Assembly (NCBI RefSeq): GCF_001679645.1
Contig: NZ_LRUN01000041.1
Span: 101,232-165,231, forward strand
Length of the DNA stretch: 64,000 nucleotides
From: Pseudomonas bananamidigenes
GTDB taxonomy: Bacteria > Pseudomonadota > Gammaproteobacteria > Pseudomonadales > Pseudomonadaceae
Direction: 5' to 3'
How positions within the stretch are numbered: position 1 is the stretch's first letter; every line of letters begins with the position of its first letter. Shown here in pieces: positions 44,650-51,078 of this stretch. The translations under genes and the position numbers were made by a program. The notes beneath the pieces were generated by a model, which worked only from the letters and a program-made list of their open reading frames with translations, had not been told where the DNA came from and did not search any database.

Positions 44650-44694
44650 AAAAAAGGGATGGGTTTATTTGATTTAATAAATCTGTCACCTTTT
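44650..44694. repeat. cassette palindrome a
   Basis: Left arm AAAGGGATGGGTTTATT, right arm AATAAATCTGTCACCTTTT; imperfect. Same family as palindromes at 45214, 46442, 46985, 47089, 48032 and 49837. It separates cdiI from the next toxin remnant. Confidence 0.75.
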
Positions 44695-44703
44695 GATGAA
44701 TAG

Positions 44704-44841
44704 CTTATAAAGCACATCGACAAGGCAGATATCGTTCCGCTTGATTTCAGGAACTTGACTGTGGAGAATCAGAGCCTAGTGAAAACCTGGATCGATAATT
44801 TACCGGCTGCGTCTAAACATAAAATCCTGATCTTGAGGTGA
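44704..44841 (+). pseudogene. CdiA toxin C-terminal remnant 1
   Basis: An open frame of 45 residues with no start, beginning just after a TAG and the palindrome. It ends SLVKTWIDNLPAASKHKILI-LR before a stop 4 bp upstream of the next immunity gene. Its GC content and codons differ from the flanks. It reads as the 3' end of an old toxin cassette whose N-terminal part has been lost. Confidence 0.6.
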
Positions 44842-44845
44842 TATT

Positions 44846-45193
44846 GTGGGTATGTATATCGCTATTGCTGATGGAGTTGGTTGGGCTACCTCCAGAGGTG
44901 TTTTTGATTGCATCGTTGAGGGGACGAGAATCTATCTTGAAAGCTTGGATAAGGCTTGTCTTGGAAGAATATATGAATCGCTGGATGAGCAAGCTCAAAG
45001 TTTTATAGTGCTCAGGGATGTCGGAGAAGAGTGCTTCAATAGATTTTACTTTTGTTGCGAGAAGGCGATGTTGGAATTTCCACATAGCGATGCTGTTCAA
45101 GAAATTCCAAGTGATCACGTGGAAGGCATTCTCTGGAATTGGGGCGAAGTTTTGAATTTGATGCAGCGTGATCCTCGATTTAGAAAATCGTAA
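44846..45193 (+). CDS. orphan CDI immunity-like protein 1
   Basis: A 115-residue protein, AT-rich gene, no family recognised (MGMYIAIADGVGWATSRGVF). The GTG at 44846 has GAGG seven bases upstream; ATG 44852 is the alternative. Its position right after toxin remnant 1 makes it the immunity gene of that cassette. It could protect against kin still carrying the full toxin. Confidence 0.65.
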   Translation: MGMYIAIADGVGWATSRGVFDCIVEGTRIYLESLDKACLGRIYESLDEQAQSFIVLRDVGEECFNRFYFCCEKAMLEFPHSDAVQEIPSDHVEGILWNWGEVLNLMQRDPRFRKS

Positions 45194-45213
45194 AGGGGGT
45201 CGTAAGGGGATTG

Positions 45214-45258
45214 AAAAAGGGGTGGGTTTATTTGATTTAATAAATCTGTCTCTTTTTT
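45214..45258. repeat. cassette palindrome b
   Basis: AAAAAGGGGTGGGTTTATTT paired imperfectly with AATAAATCTGTCTCTTTTTT. It lies between immunity gene 1 and the next cassette. Confidence 0.7.
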
Positions 45259-45267
45259 TTGTCCATT

Positions 45268-45321
45268 TTTTTTGCTCAACGGTGGTGTAATTATCCATCC
45301 ATGGGTGAATGGATTTTATGA
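45268..45321 (+). pseudogene. possible toxin tail before immunity gene 2
   Basis: An open frame (FFAQRWCNYPSMGEWIL then stop) ends in TGA overlapping the ATG at 45318 (ATGA), as toxin/immunity pairs do. It is very short, so the call is weak. Confidence 0.35.
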
Positions 45322-45773
45322 AAAGAGAATGTGATTTATATTTGTGTGATGATGTTGAGGCGTCACAGCTTAAGGTTATTCGTCTATTTGATAAAAGCTT
45401 TGTTTGTGAAAATGGTAAAAGGTATTCGGGTTATTTGCGTGTAAATGTCAATAGGGTGAAGCTGGTTTCGGTGGTTTCCGATTTGCGGCAGCGTAAGATT
45501 TTGTGCTTTAGCGTGCCGGTTGAGTATCGAGCTAGTGTTGTCTCCCATAAAGCGGCACTGGAAATAGCAAAAAAATACATAGGGGAGAGTGGGGTTATCG
45601 GTATAGAGGATCAAGCGAAAAAACCTCCCTTGGTTTGGTCTTTTAGTTTGGCAGTTATTGGGTCGGAGGAGGAAAAAACCGATGGGGTTGTTATGGTTGA
45701 TCGTTTGGACGGCCATGTTTGGAGTATCGATGAGTATGAGCAGTATATGTATGACTATAACAATGTGTTCTGA
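45318..45773 (+). CDS. orphan CDI immunity-like protein 2
   Basis: A 151-residue protein from the ATG that overlaps the upstream toxin-like tail; ATG 45309 is an in-frame alternative. No family certain. The C-terminal half (HKAALEIAKKYIGESG, then VMVDRLDGHVWSIDEYE) recalls PepSY-like beta-alpha units seen in some immunity proteins. AT-rich, like the other immunity genes. Confidence 0.62.
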   Translation: MKRECDLYLCDDVEASQLKVIRLFDKSFVCENGKRYSGYLRVNVNRVKLVSVVSDLRQRKILCFSVPVEYRASVVSHKAALEIAKKYIGESGVIGIEDQAKKPPLVWSFSLAVIGSEEEKTDGVVMVDRLDGHVWSIDEYEQYMYDYNNVF

Positions 45774-45793
45774 AGTGGTGGTCGATCAAGTTT

Positions 45794-45997
45794 TGGTGTG
45801 AAAAGCGGGGGGCAGGGACTGACACCGAAAGACGGTGCCTGTGGATTCCGACCATCATTCCGTTTTATGCAGATGGCCGTTACGTTTACGACCCACGTCT
45901 GTCCGCGACTCCGATTCCAAAAGACGATTGGAAACAACACATCAAGAGGCTTAACCTAGACGGCGCTAAGATTTCTGATGTGTTGAAAGGTCCTTAA
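45794..45997 (+). pseudogene. CdiA toxin C-terminal remnant 2
   Basis: An open frame without a start; the convincing part begins near 45839 (LWIPTIIPFYADGRYVYDPR), and it ends IKRLNLDGAKISDVLKGP. The stop lies 3 bp before the next immunity gene. It is GC-richer than its neighbours. It looks like the last ~50 residues of a toxin. Confidence 0.6.
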
Positions 45998-46000
45998 GTT

Positions 46001-46453
46001 ATGAAGATTGAAAATGATGAAGGTCGTCTTTTGAATGTTATTGCCGAGATTGGTGTCTTGGAGTGGCGAAAGTATCAGCAGCGTTTTCCTGAGGTTATGG
46101 TCGGGAACAAGATGCAGCGTCAAGATCATTCTGCATTTCTCCCATTCATCGCTTTCAGGTTCAAAAAAGTTAGAGAAAACGATGTTGAAAAGCTAAAGCG
46201 TGTTGTTGAAAATTATAAGGGCGCGTTGCCATGGTCGATGGTGGGAAGACAGCGCGAAGGTCTTCCCGGAACTAATTGGATGATAGCCCCCTCCAGGCTA
46301 TGGGAGGTAAGTGAGTGTGCGTTGAAGTCAAATATGACTGCTGCTGCCTATCTGTCTATTCACGAACCTTCACTAGGTCCAGCAGCGTACGAAGATTTGG
46401 TTGCGCTCACTGAATATATTTGCTCGGAGCTTGAACTCTCTAAAAAAAGGTGA
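46001..46453 (+). CDS. orphan CDI immunity-like protein 3
   Basis: A 150-residue helical protein (MKIENDEGRLLNVIAEIG), no family recognised, three bases after toxin remnant 2. Its last residues (SKKR-stop) are encoded by the left arm of palindrome c, so the native C-terminus was probably replaced when the palindrome arrived. Whether the product still works is unknown. Confidence 0.65.
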   Translation: MKIENDEGRLLNVIAEIGVLEWRKYQQRFPEVMVGNKMQRQDHSAFLPFIAFRFKKVRENDVEKLKRVVENYKGALPWSMVGRQREGLPGTNWMIAPSRLWEVSECALKSNMTAAAYLSIHEPSLGPAAYEDLVALTEYICSELELSKKR

Positions 46454-46488
46454 CAGATTTATTTGATTAAATAAATCTGTCACCTTTT
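46442..46488. repeat. cassette palindrome c
   Basis: AAAAAGGTGACAGATTTATT-TGATTA-AATAAATCTGTCACCTTTT is a near-perfect dyad of about 20 bp per arm. It provides the stop codon of the upstream immunity gene. Confidence 0.9.
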
Positions 46489-46498
46489 GATTCAAAAA

Positions 46499-46924
46499 AT
46501 GGATCAGAAAGTGAAATTAAAATTTTTCTACAGATACGGCGGAACCCACCCTGTAGTGGGCCATGTGTATTACGCTGCCGCGGAGACCTTGCCGGGGCAA
46601 GCAGGAGCGAAACGATATGACAGGTACGTGTGCGGAGTATTAATTGCGATAGCACAAACCCCCGAGAGTTGTGACCGAATTCTAGACGCCATCGACGCAA
46701 TTGAAAAAGGTTCGGAAACCACTATCATTGAAGGTGGTAATGATGTGCTGCTTAATATGGATGCCTCAGGTGTACAAGTGGATATTTTGGTTAATGATGA
46801 CTGGATGGGACAGCCGGAAAGTCATTTTTCATTAATGGAGTGGCGGATGGTTATTGAAAAATGGAAAAGCCTTCTTGAACGCCCTGAAGATTCCGGGCAG
46901 GTGGATCTATTAACTTTGCCATAA
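46499..46924 (+). CDS. orphan CDI immunity-like protein 4a
   Basis: A 141-residue protein, paralogue of the one at 47567: both share KFF, THP/PHP-V-G-V, AQTP-SCDR, GGNDV-LN, GVQVDI, NDDWMGQPES and a closing L-LP. It follows palindrome c directly, so its toxin has been lost entirely. I use ATG 46499; an upstream TTG would read from the palindrome. No family named with confidence. Confidence 0.68.
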   Translation: MDQKVKLKFFYRYGGTHPVVGHVYYAAAETLPGQAGAKRYDRYVCGVLIAIAQTPESCDRILDAIDAIEKGSETTIIEGGNDVLLNMDASGVQVDILVNDDWMGQPESHFSLMEWRMVIEKWKSLLERPEDSGQVDLLTLP

Positions 46925-46984
46925 TGAGGTAAAGAGGGCCAGGAAAAGAATGCAGAGTGGAAGGGGATAGATTTATTTAGAATC

Positions 46985-47025
46985 AAAAAGGGACAGATCT
47001 ATTTGATTAAATAACTCTGTCCTTA
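46985..47025. repeat. cassette palindrome d
   Basis: AAAAAGGGACAGATCTATTT / AAATAACTCTGTCCTTATT; decayed version. Confidence 0.7.
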
Positions 47026-47027
47026 TT

Positions 47028-47087
47028 GTGGTGATTAAGCCTGGGCCATTGACCGATAGCATTGCTGAAACTTTTTCTGGCGGACAA
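47028..47087 (+). pseudogene. toxin-domain fragment between palindromes
   Basis: Frame VVIKPGPLTDSIAETFSGGQ runs into palindrome e. PGPL-D-IA-TF-SG is a recurrent opening of C-terminal toxin domains in filamentous hemagglutinin and Rhs proteins, from memory. It probably begins the toxin whose tail lies at 47140, the middle being deleted. Confidence 0.5.
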
Positions 47088-47088
47088 A

Positions 47089-47132
47089 AAAAAGGGGACA
47101 GATTTATTTGATTAATAAATTTGTCCCCTTTT
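47089..47132. repeat. cassette palindrome e
   Basis: AAAAGGGGACAGATTTATTT-GATT-AATAAATTTGTCCCCTTTT; the GGGGACAG arm type, with the right arm changed to match. Confidence 0.88.
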
Positions 47133-47139
47133 GATTGTA

Positions 47140-47208
47140 AAGACAATTTTCTTCCAGAAAGCCGACGGCACCGTAACCCGCTATAATAGACCTCAAGGAG
47201 GTAAATAA
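47140..47208 (+). pseudogene. toxin tail 3a
   Basis: Frame KTIFFQKADGTVTRYNRPQG-GK then stop, two bases before the next start. The same tail, two residues different, is at 50013-50081. It begins right after palindrome e. Confidence 0.65.
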
Positions 47209-47210
47209 TT

Positions 47211-47468
47211 ATGCCGAAATTTGCTTGTGTCTGCGGTAATGTCATCAATCTGTCTCATGGAACGTCTGATTCCGAGTTTTCGTTGGTTTCTGAACGGAAG
47301 ATAGATGAAGTTGGGGAGGCGCTCTCAGGACGTTGGTTGCCGGAAGAAGAGTTTTATGATCTGATCGGGCAGGGTGCGATGACGGTTTATCGTTGTAATA
47401 GTTGCGGTCGATTACATCTTGATCAAGGTGGTGGGAAGTTTAATTCTTATATAAGAGAGGCGAGGTAG
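47211..47468 (+). CDS. orphan immunity-like protein with Cys pairs
   Basis: An 85-residue protein with CVC (6-8) and CNSC (63-66), possibly a zinc-ribbon pair, around KIDEVGEALSGRWLPEEEFY. It follows toxin tail 3a by two bases with AAGGAGG in front, so it is probably the immunity gene of that cassette. A frameshifted second copy lies at 50084. No family recognised. Confidence 0.66.
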   Translation: MPKFACVCGNVINLSHGTSDSEFSLVSERKIDEVGEALSGRWLPEEEFYDLIGQGAMTVYRCNSCGRLHLDQGGGKFNSYIREAR

Positions 47469-47479
47469 CTGGAGTGAAG

Positions 47480-47510
47480 GGGGCGCATTTCTTTGATTAA
47501 TAAATCTGAG
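47480..47510. repeat. cassette palindrome f, decayed
   Basis: GGGCGCATTTCTTTGATTAATAAATCTG lacks a good left arm. It is the 3' end of duplicated copy A and recurs in copy B. Confidence 0.5.
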
Positions 47511-47576
47511 AATCATCTGGCCGGCCTCCCCACCTCACGGAGGTGGCGCAAAATTTGGGTGCACTCATGGAACTAA
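47511..47576 (+). pseudogene. possible toxin tail 4
   Basis: Frame NHLAGLPTSRRWRKIWVHSW-N then stop, overlapping the next start by ten bases. Basic and aromatic, but short; weak call. Confidence 0.3.
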
Positions 47577-47980
47577 AATTTTTTCATCATTGGGCCGGAC
47601 CTCACCCTGTTTTGGGTGAGGTCTTTTATGACATGGCGCAGGTGAGCCCCGGGCAGGAGGGGGCTCAACGCTATGAGCTTTATGTCTGCAGCACGCTAGG
47701 TGCTGTTGCACAAACCCCCGCAAGCTGTGATCGGCTGCTTGGGTATCTGGCGTCGGTACTGGATGGAACAGAGCAATCAATTTGTGCCGGGGGGAACGAC
47801 GTTGTTTTGAATATTGACTCAACTGGTGTACAGGTTGATATTTCGATGAACGACGACTGGATGGGTCAGCCAGAAAGCAAGTTTACCTTGCAGGAATGGC
47901 AAAAAATTCTTGAGGGATGGAAACATCTCTTGGAGTTACCCAAAGATTCTGAGGAAGTTGTACTGATTCAGCTACCGTAA
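47567..47980 (+). CDS. orphan CDI immunity-like protein 4b
   Basis: A 137-residue paralogue of the 46499 product, roughly half identical, with conserved GGNDVVLNIDSTGVQVDI and NDDWMGQPESKF. ATG 47567 aligns with the start of the paralogue (ELKFFHHW against KLKFFYRY). Two divergent versions kept in one array suggest immunity to two related toxin variants. Confidence 0.7.
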   Translation: MELKFFHHWAGPHPVLGEVFYDMAQVSPGQEGAQRYELYVCSTLGAVAQTPASCDRLLGYLASVLDGTEQSICAGGNDVVLNIDSTGVQVDISMNDDWMGQPESKFTLQEWQKILEGWKHLLELPKDSEEVVLIQLP

Positions 47981-48031
47981 TGAAAGAAAGGGAGACAGGA
48001 TTGTTTGATTAGCTGTTGGAATCAAAGAATC

Positions 48032-48076
48032 AAAAGGGGACGGATTTATTTAATTAAATAATTCTGTCCCCTTTTT
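48032..48076. repeat. cassette palindrome g
   Basis: AAAAGGGGACGGATTTATTT-AATT-AAATAATTCTGTCCCCTTTT, GGGGAC arm type. It abuts the open frame of the orphan cdiA C-terminal module. Confidence 0.88.
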
Positions 48077-48078
48077 TC

Positions 48079-49272
48079 CTGGCGGCCAACAAAATCGGCA
48101 ACCTGAATCTGGTGGATGGAAGCCCGACCAAGATTGCGGCGCACGCGCTCGTGGGTGGTCTGAAATCCATGGCCATGGGCGGAGATTTCAAGACCGGAGC
48201 GCTGGCGGGTGGCGCCAACGAGGCCATGGTTCAATACCTGGCGGATTTGATACTGCCTGCCGATTACGATCCGAATATGCCGGGGGCCGGTCAGTCCAAA
48301 GCCAACCTGTTGGCGATGTCACAGTTGATGGCCGTGCTTTCTGCTGTGCTTGCCGGGACCGACCCCAATATCGCTGCGAACATTGCGGCCACGGCTACGC
48401 AGTACAACTACCTGTCGCACTCGGATCTTGAGCGCGCTGCGAAGGAGATGATCAACTGCGGAAACGACTCGACCTGCGCAAACAAGGCTTATGGCGAATA
48501 CCATGAGCTGAGCCAGAAACAGGATATTGAGGCGGTCGCACAGTGTGCATCCAATCCGGATCGATGCGGTCCCTTCTCCAGTCTGGTTGCCGACGCGGAG
48601 AGCAAAGCCCAGAAACTCAAAGACCTGGCCGCTTCTGCATCACCTGAAGCCGCTCACCTCTTTGATCTGCTGATCACCGAGAACTATGGCTTCCAGAACA
48701 TGCTGGCGGGCATTACCGCCGGGCATACGGTTGCAGCTCTTGCCGACACGCTTGTCCAGACACTCGGTATCAGTCATGAATTGGCGATGGCGGCTGTCCA
48801 AGGTTTAGCGCAGAGCGTGTCTGCCATAGCGCCGACGATCAAAACGCCTGGAGGTGGGAAGGAAACAAGCAAAGGCGGGACGTTGGGATCGGCTGACAGC
48901 GGCACCAACTCTGAAGGACCGGGTAGCCCAAAACCCAACGTCAATCCTCCCAAAGGTGGATTCGGGCCGACCTATCGTGCGGCGGACAGTGAGCAGTTGG
49001 AAAAGATTTTGACCTCCTATTACGGAGCGGATAAAACTGGCAGCAGGGTTGGGAATGGTGGTTTGGCGGACGCCGTCCGTTATGAAAAAGCAACCGGTGA
49101 GCTTTTGTCTCCCGCCGGTCACGAACAGAAGGCAGTTGAAGTTAAACTTCGATTAAATGATTTTATTCGGAATGCGGATAATCAACCTCCTGGGAAATAT
49201 CCCTACAGTCAACGAGATGTAGATTTTGCTAAAGAACTTGTGAAGGATATCGAGAATGCGCTTGGTCGATGA
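48079..49272 (+). pseudogene. orphan cdiA C-terminal module (pretoxin plus toxin)
   Basis: A 397-residue frame that starts abruptly at palindrome g (LAANKIGNLNLVDGSPTKIA) with no native start; a GTG at 48112 is the first possible one. Residues ~10-230 look like a Pseudomonas CdiA pretoxin region (AAHALVGGL, LAGGANEAMVQYLADL, YNYLSHSDLERAAKEM, with Cys pairs). A Gly/Ser/Pro linker (TPGGGKETSKGGTLGS) leads to a ~110-residue toxin (GNGGLADAVRYEKATGELLS, then DVDFAKELVKDIENALGR). Without TPS and signal regions it cannot be exported alone. It could be swapped onto cdiA by recombination. Confidence 0.8.
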
Positions 49273-49627
49273 CCGGTTTAAAGAATTTTTGGGGTTTCTG
49301 AAAACTTCAGAAATGCTCTCGAAGGAATCGTTAGAGAACTCGCTACTTGAATTTGGTGGCGCAGAAGGTGTAATCGCTAGCTCGTACTACATCTCGGCGT
49401 ACGAAGCTTTAGGTGGATCGTTGGCGCGCGAGAATACACTTGAAAATATTCTTTCGTTTTTTAGTGGTTTTGAAATTGAGCTCGGTGAGGATCCGGAACT
49501 CAATTATTACTTTGTCGAGTCCATAGTCGATAATTTTTTAGCTCTTGGAGGAAATGTTGGAAAATTGATTGAGGCAGCCCCTATGAATTACAGGGTGTTT
49601 TTGCGTAAGCGTTTTTTATCAGGTTGA
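49256..49627 (+). CDS. immunity protein for the orphan cdiA module
   Basis: A 123-residue acidic helical protein (FLGFLKTSEMLSKESLENSL; FFSGFEIELGEDPELNYYF). It overlaps the end of the orphan toxin by 17 bp, the typical toxin/immunity arrangement. No family recognised. AT-rich. This is the only downstream cassette in which both a full toxin domain and its immunity gene survive. Confidence 0.72.
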   Translation: MRLVDDRFKEFLGFLKTSEMLSKESLENSLLEFGGAEGVIASSYYISAYEALGGSLARENTLENILSFFSGFEIELGEDPELNYYFVESIVDNFLALGGNVGKLIEAAPMNYRVFLRKRFLSG

Positions 49628-49686
49628 TTTGACTATCCCGTCCTGAATTAGATTTACACCTTCTGATCTGTTTTCAGGAGGAAGTA

Positions 49687-49860
49687 ATGGAATCAGCAAA
49701 AAGGCTTAGCCAGCGAGACTACACGCTGACTTTTAAATTGTCGGTCGTCGACCAGGTCGAAAGAGGCGAGCTGAGTTATAAGGAGGCTCAGGAGCGCTAC
49801 GGGATTCAAGGCAAAACGACCAGAAAAAAAGGTGACAAAAAAGGTGACAGATTTATTTGA
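49687..49860 (+). mobile_element. IS3-family orfA fragment
   Basis: Encodes MESAKRLSQRDYTLTFKLSV and DQVERGELSYKEAQERYGIQ, the N-terminal helix-turn-helix of an IS3-type OrfA. After residue ~45 it is replaced by palindrome h, which supplies an artificial tail and stop. No orfB, no second end. AGGAGG lies before the ATG. A dead remnant. Confidence 0.8.
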
Positions 49861-49882
49861 TTAAATAAATCTGTCACCTTTT
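49837..49882. repeat. cassette palindrome h
   Basis: AAAAAGGTGACAGATTTATT-TGATTA-AATAAATCTGTCACCTTTT, the same sequence type as palindrome c. It interrupts the IS3 orfA remnant, preceded by a partial repeat (AAAAAAAGGTGAC). Confidence 0.9.
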
Positions 49883-49904
49883 AGAAAATACTTAGAAATA
49901 TTGA

Positions 49905-50081
49905 AAAGAAGTCCAATCAGACAAGTGGTGTATATGTACAGGTGACCCCTCGATTACTGATATGTCTTTGATCGCAAGTCGTAGGTGGGGCAAGCCGAAC
50001 GCTCAGAGCATAAAGACAATTTTCTTCCAGAAAGCCGACGGCACCGTAACCCGCTATAGTAGACCTCAAGGAAGTAAATGA
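49905..50081 (+). pseudogene. toxin tail 3b (longer copy)
   Basis: Open frame of 58 residues, KEVQSDKWCICTGDPSITDM onward, ending KTIFFQKADGTVTRYSRPQG-SK two bases before the next start. It extends the tail seen at 47140 by ~35 residues upstream. Start missing. Confidence 0.62.
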
Positions 50082-50390
50082 TTATGCCGAAATTTGCTTG
50101 TGTCTGCGGTAATGTCATCAACCATGTCTCATGGAACATCTGAGTCCGAGTTTTCGTTGGTTTCTGAACGGAAAATAGATGAAGTTGGGGAGGCGCTCTC
50201 AGAGCGTTGGTTGCCGGAAGAAGAGTTTTATGATCTGATCGGGCAGGGTGCGGTGACGGTTTATCGTTGTAAGAGCTGCGGTCGATTAAATCTTGATCAA
50301 GGTGGTGGGAAGTTTAATTCTTATATAAGAGAGGCGAGGTGGCTGGAGTGAAGGGGGCGCATTTATTTGATTAATGAATTTTTCCCCTTC
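50013..50390 (+). repeat. duplicated cassette, copy B
   Basis: Second copy of 47140-47511 with scattered substitutions and an extra base near 50122. The shared block ends at the same decayed palindrome. Confidence 0.85.
50084..50351 (+). pseudogene. frameshifted copy of the Cys-motif immunity-like gene
   Basis: Near-identical to 47211-47468, but CAACCATGTC replaces CAATCTGTC-type sequence, adding one base. The original frame stops soon after (residues NHVSWNI). Residues from SHGTSESEF onward continue in the next frame. The first Cys pair is therefore separated from the second (CKSC). Readthrough at the end adds WLE. Confidence 0.75.
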
Positions 50391-50451
50391 TCAATGCTGA
50401 ATGAAGGTGTGATCATTTTTTTTTTTCGTGATATTTGTAAGTAGGACACCT

Positions 50452-50706
50452 ATGGACCTCGACGACCGAGTAGACGAAATAAAAAGCAGAGAAGATTTTG
50501 CAAAATTTCTCCATGTGTTTCGTGAAACATTGTTGCAACAGCCTGATGAATGGGAGAACCCGACGCTGGAAAGTTACTTGGATGCAATGGAAGCCTGGGT
50601 TAATTCTATTGAGGGATATGTCCTTAACTCTGGGGACTCAGAGGTTCTGCAACCTAGCTGGAAGACCTTTGCCAAGATTCTGTCGGCGGCAAGCGTTTAT
50701 GAGTGA
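50452..50706 (+). CDS. DUF7660-like small acidic protein
   Basis: An 84-residue protein (MDLDDRVDEIKSREDFAKFL, DEWENPTLESYLDAMEAWV, QPSWKTFAKILSAASVYE). I believe it belongs to the DUF7660 family, whose members are often found in toxin immunity arrays. AGGA lies before ATG 50452. It is the last intact gene of the array; no toxin remnant is visible before it. Confidence 0.75.
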   Translation: MDLDDRVDEIKSREDFAKFLHVFRETLLQQPDEWENPTLESYLDAMEAWVNSIEGYVLNSGDSEVLQPSWKTFAKILSAASVYE

Positions 50707-51078
50707 TGTCAGTCGGAGCGCCTGACGATCTGTTGGATGACTGTCTAGTTCTGAAGAAGGGGCAGCTTTTGATGCCAGACGCTGTTTTGCCTCAAGCGTG
50801 AATCAGGTGATGGTCGGCCAACCAAAAAGGGACCGGGCTCGAACCACTAAATCTGAGTGGCGACTCGGTCGTAGCCAATGAAGAGGAAACGGGTTCGACG
50901 GGTTCAACCGATCATGTTGAATTGCGGAGCAAACCCTGCAGTTGAAATCTGCAGGGCGTGGTGGCTTTTAACCTTGACTTGAGACCGGCTAATGGGTGTC
51001 CCCTTTTTTCCAGCCCCGGAAACGAATTCGAGCGCGACGTGCGGCATCGTTTGATGTCGTTTGCCGGTGTTCTTTCGC
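50707..51078. other. array end, no intact gene
   Basis: About 370 bp between the DUF7660-like gene and batD. It contains a perfect hairpin (CCCTGCAG / CTGCAGGG at 50935-50957, no U tract) and a half palindrome (TGTCCCCTTTTTTCC near 50996-51010) matching the right arm of palindrome g. That half-element marks the downstream edge of the palindrome-rich island. Confidence 0.55.

Larger units (their letters stand above)
47140..47511 (+). repeat. duplicated cassette, copy A
   Basis: About 370 bp covering toxin tail, Cys-motif immunity-like gene and decayed palindrome; near-identical to 50013-50390. Confidence 0.85.

Noticed and set aside
44650..50390. CRISPR-like spacing of repeats in the immunity array
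   Set aside because: Repeats are true palindromes at irregular distances (tens to >1700 bp) with genes between them, and there are no cas genes.
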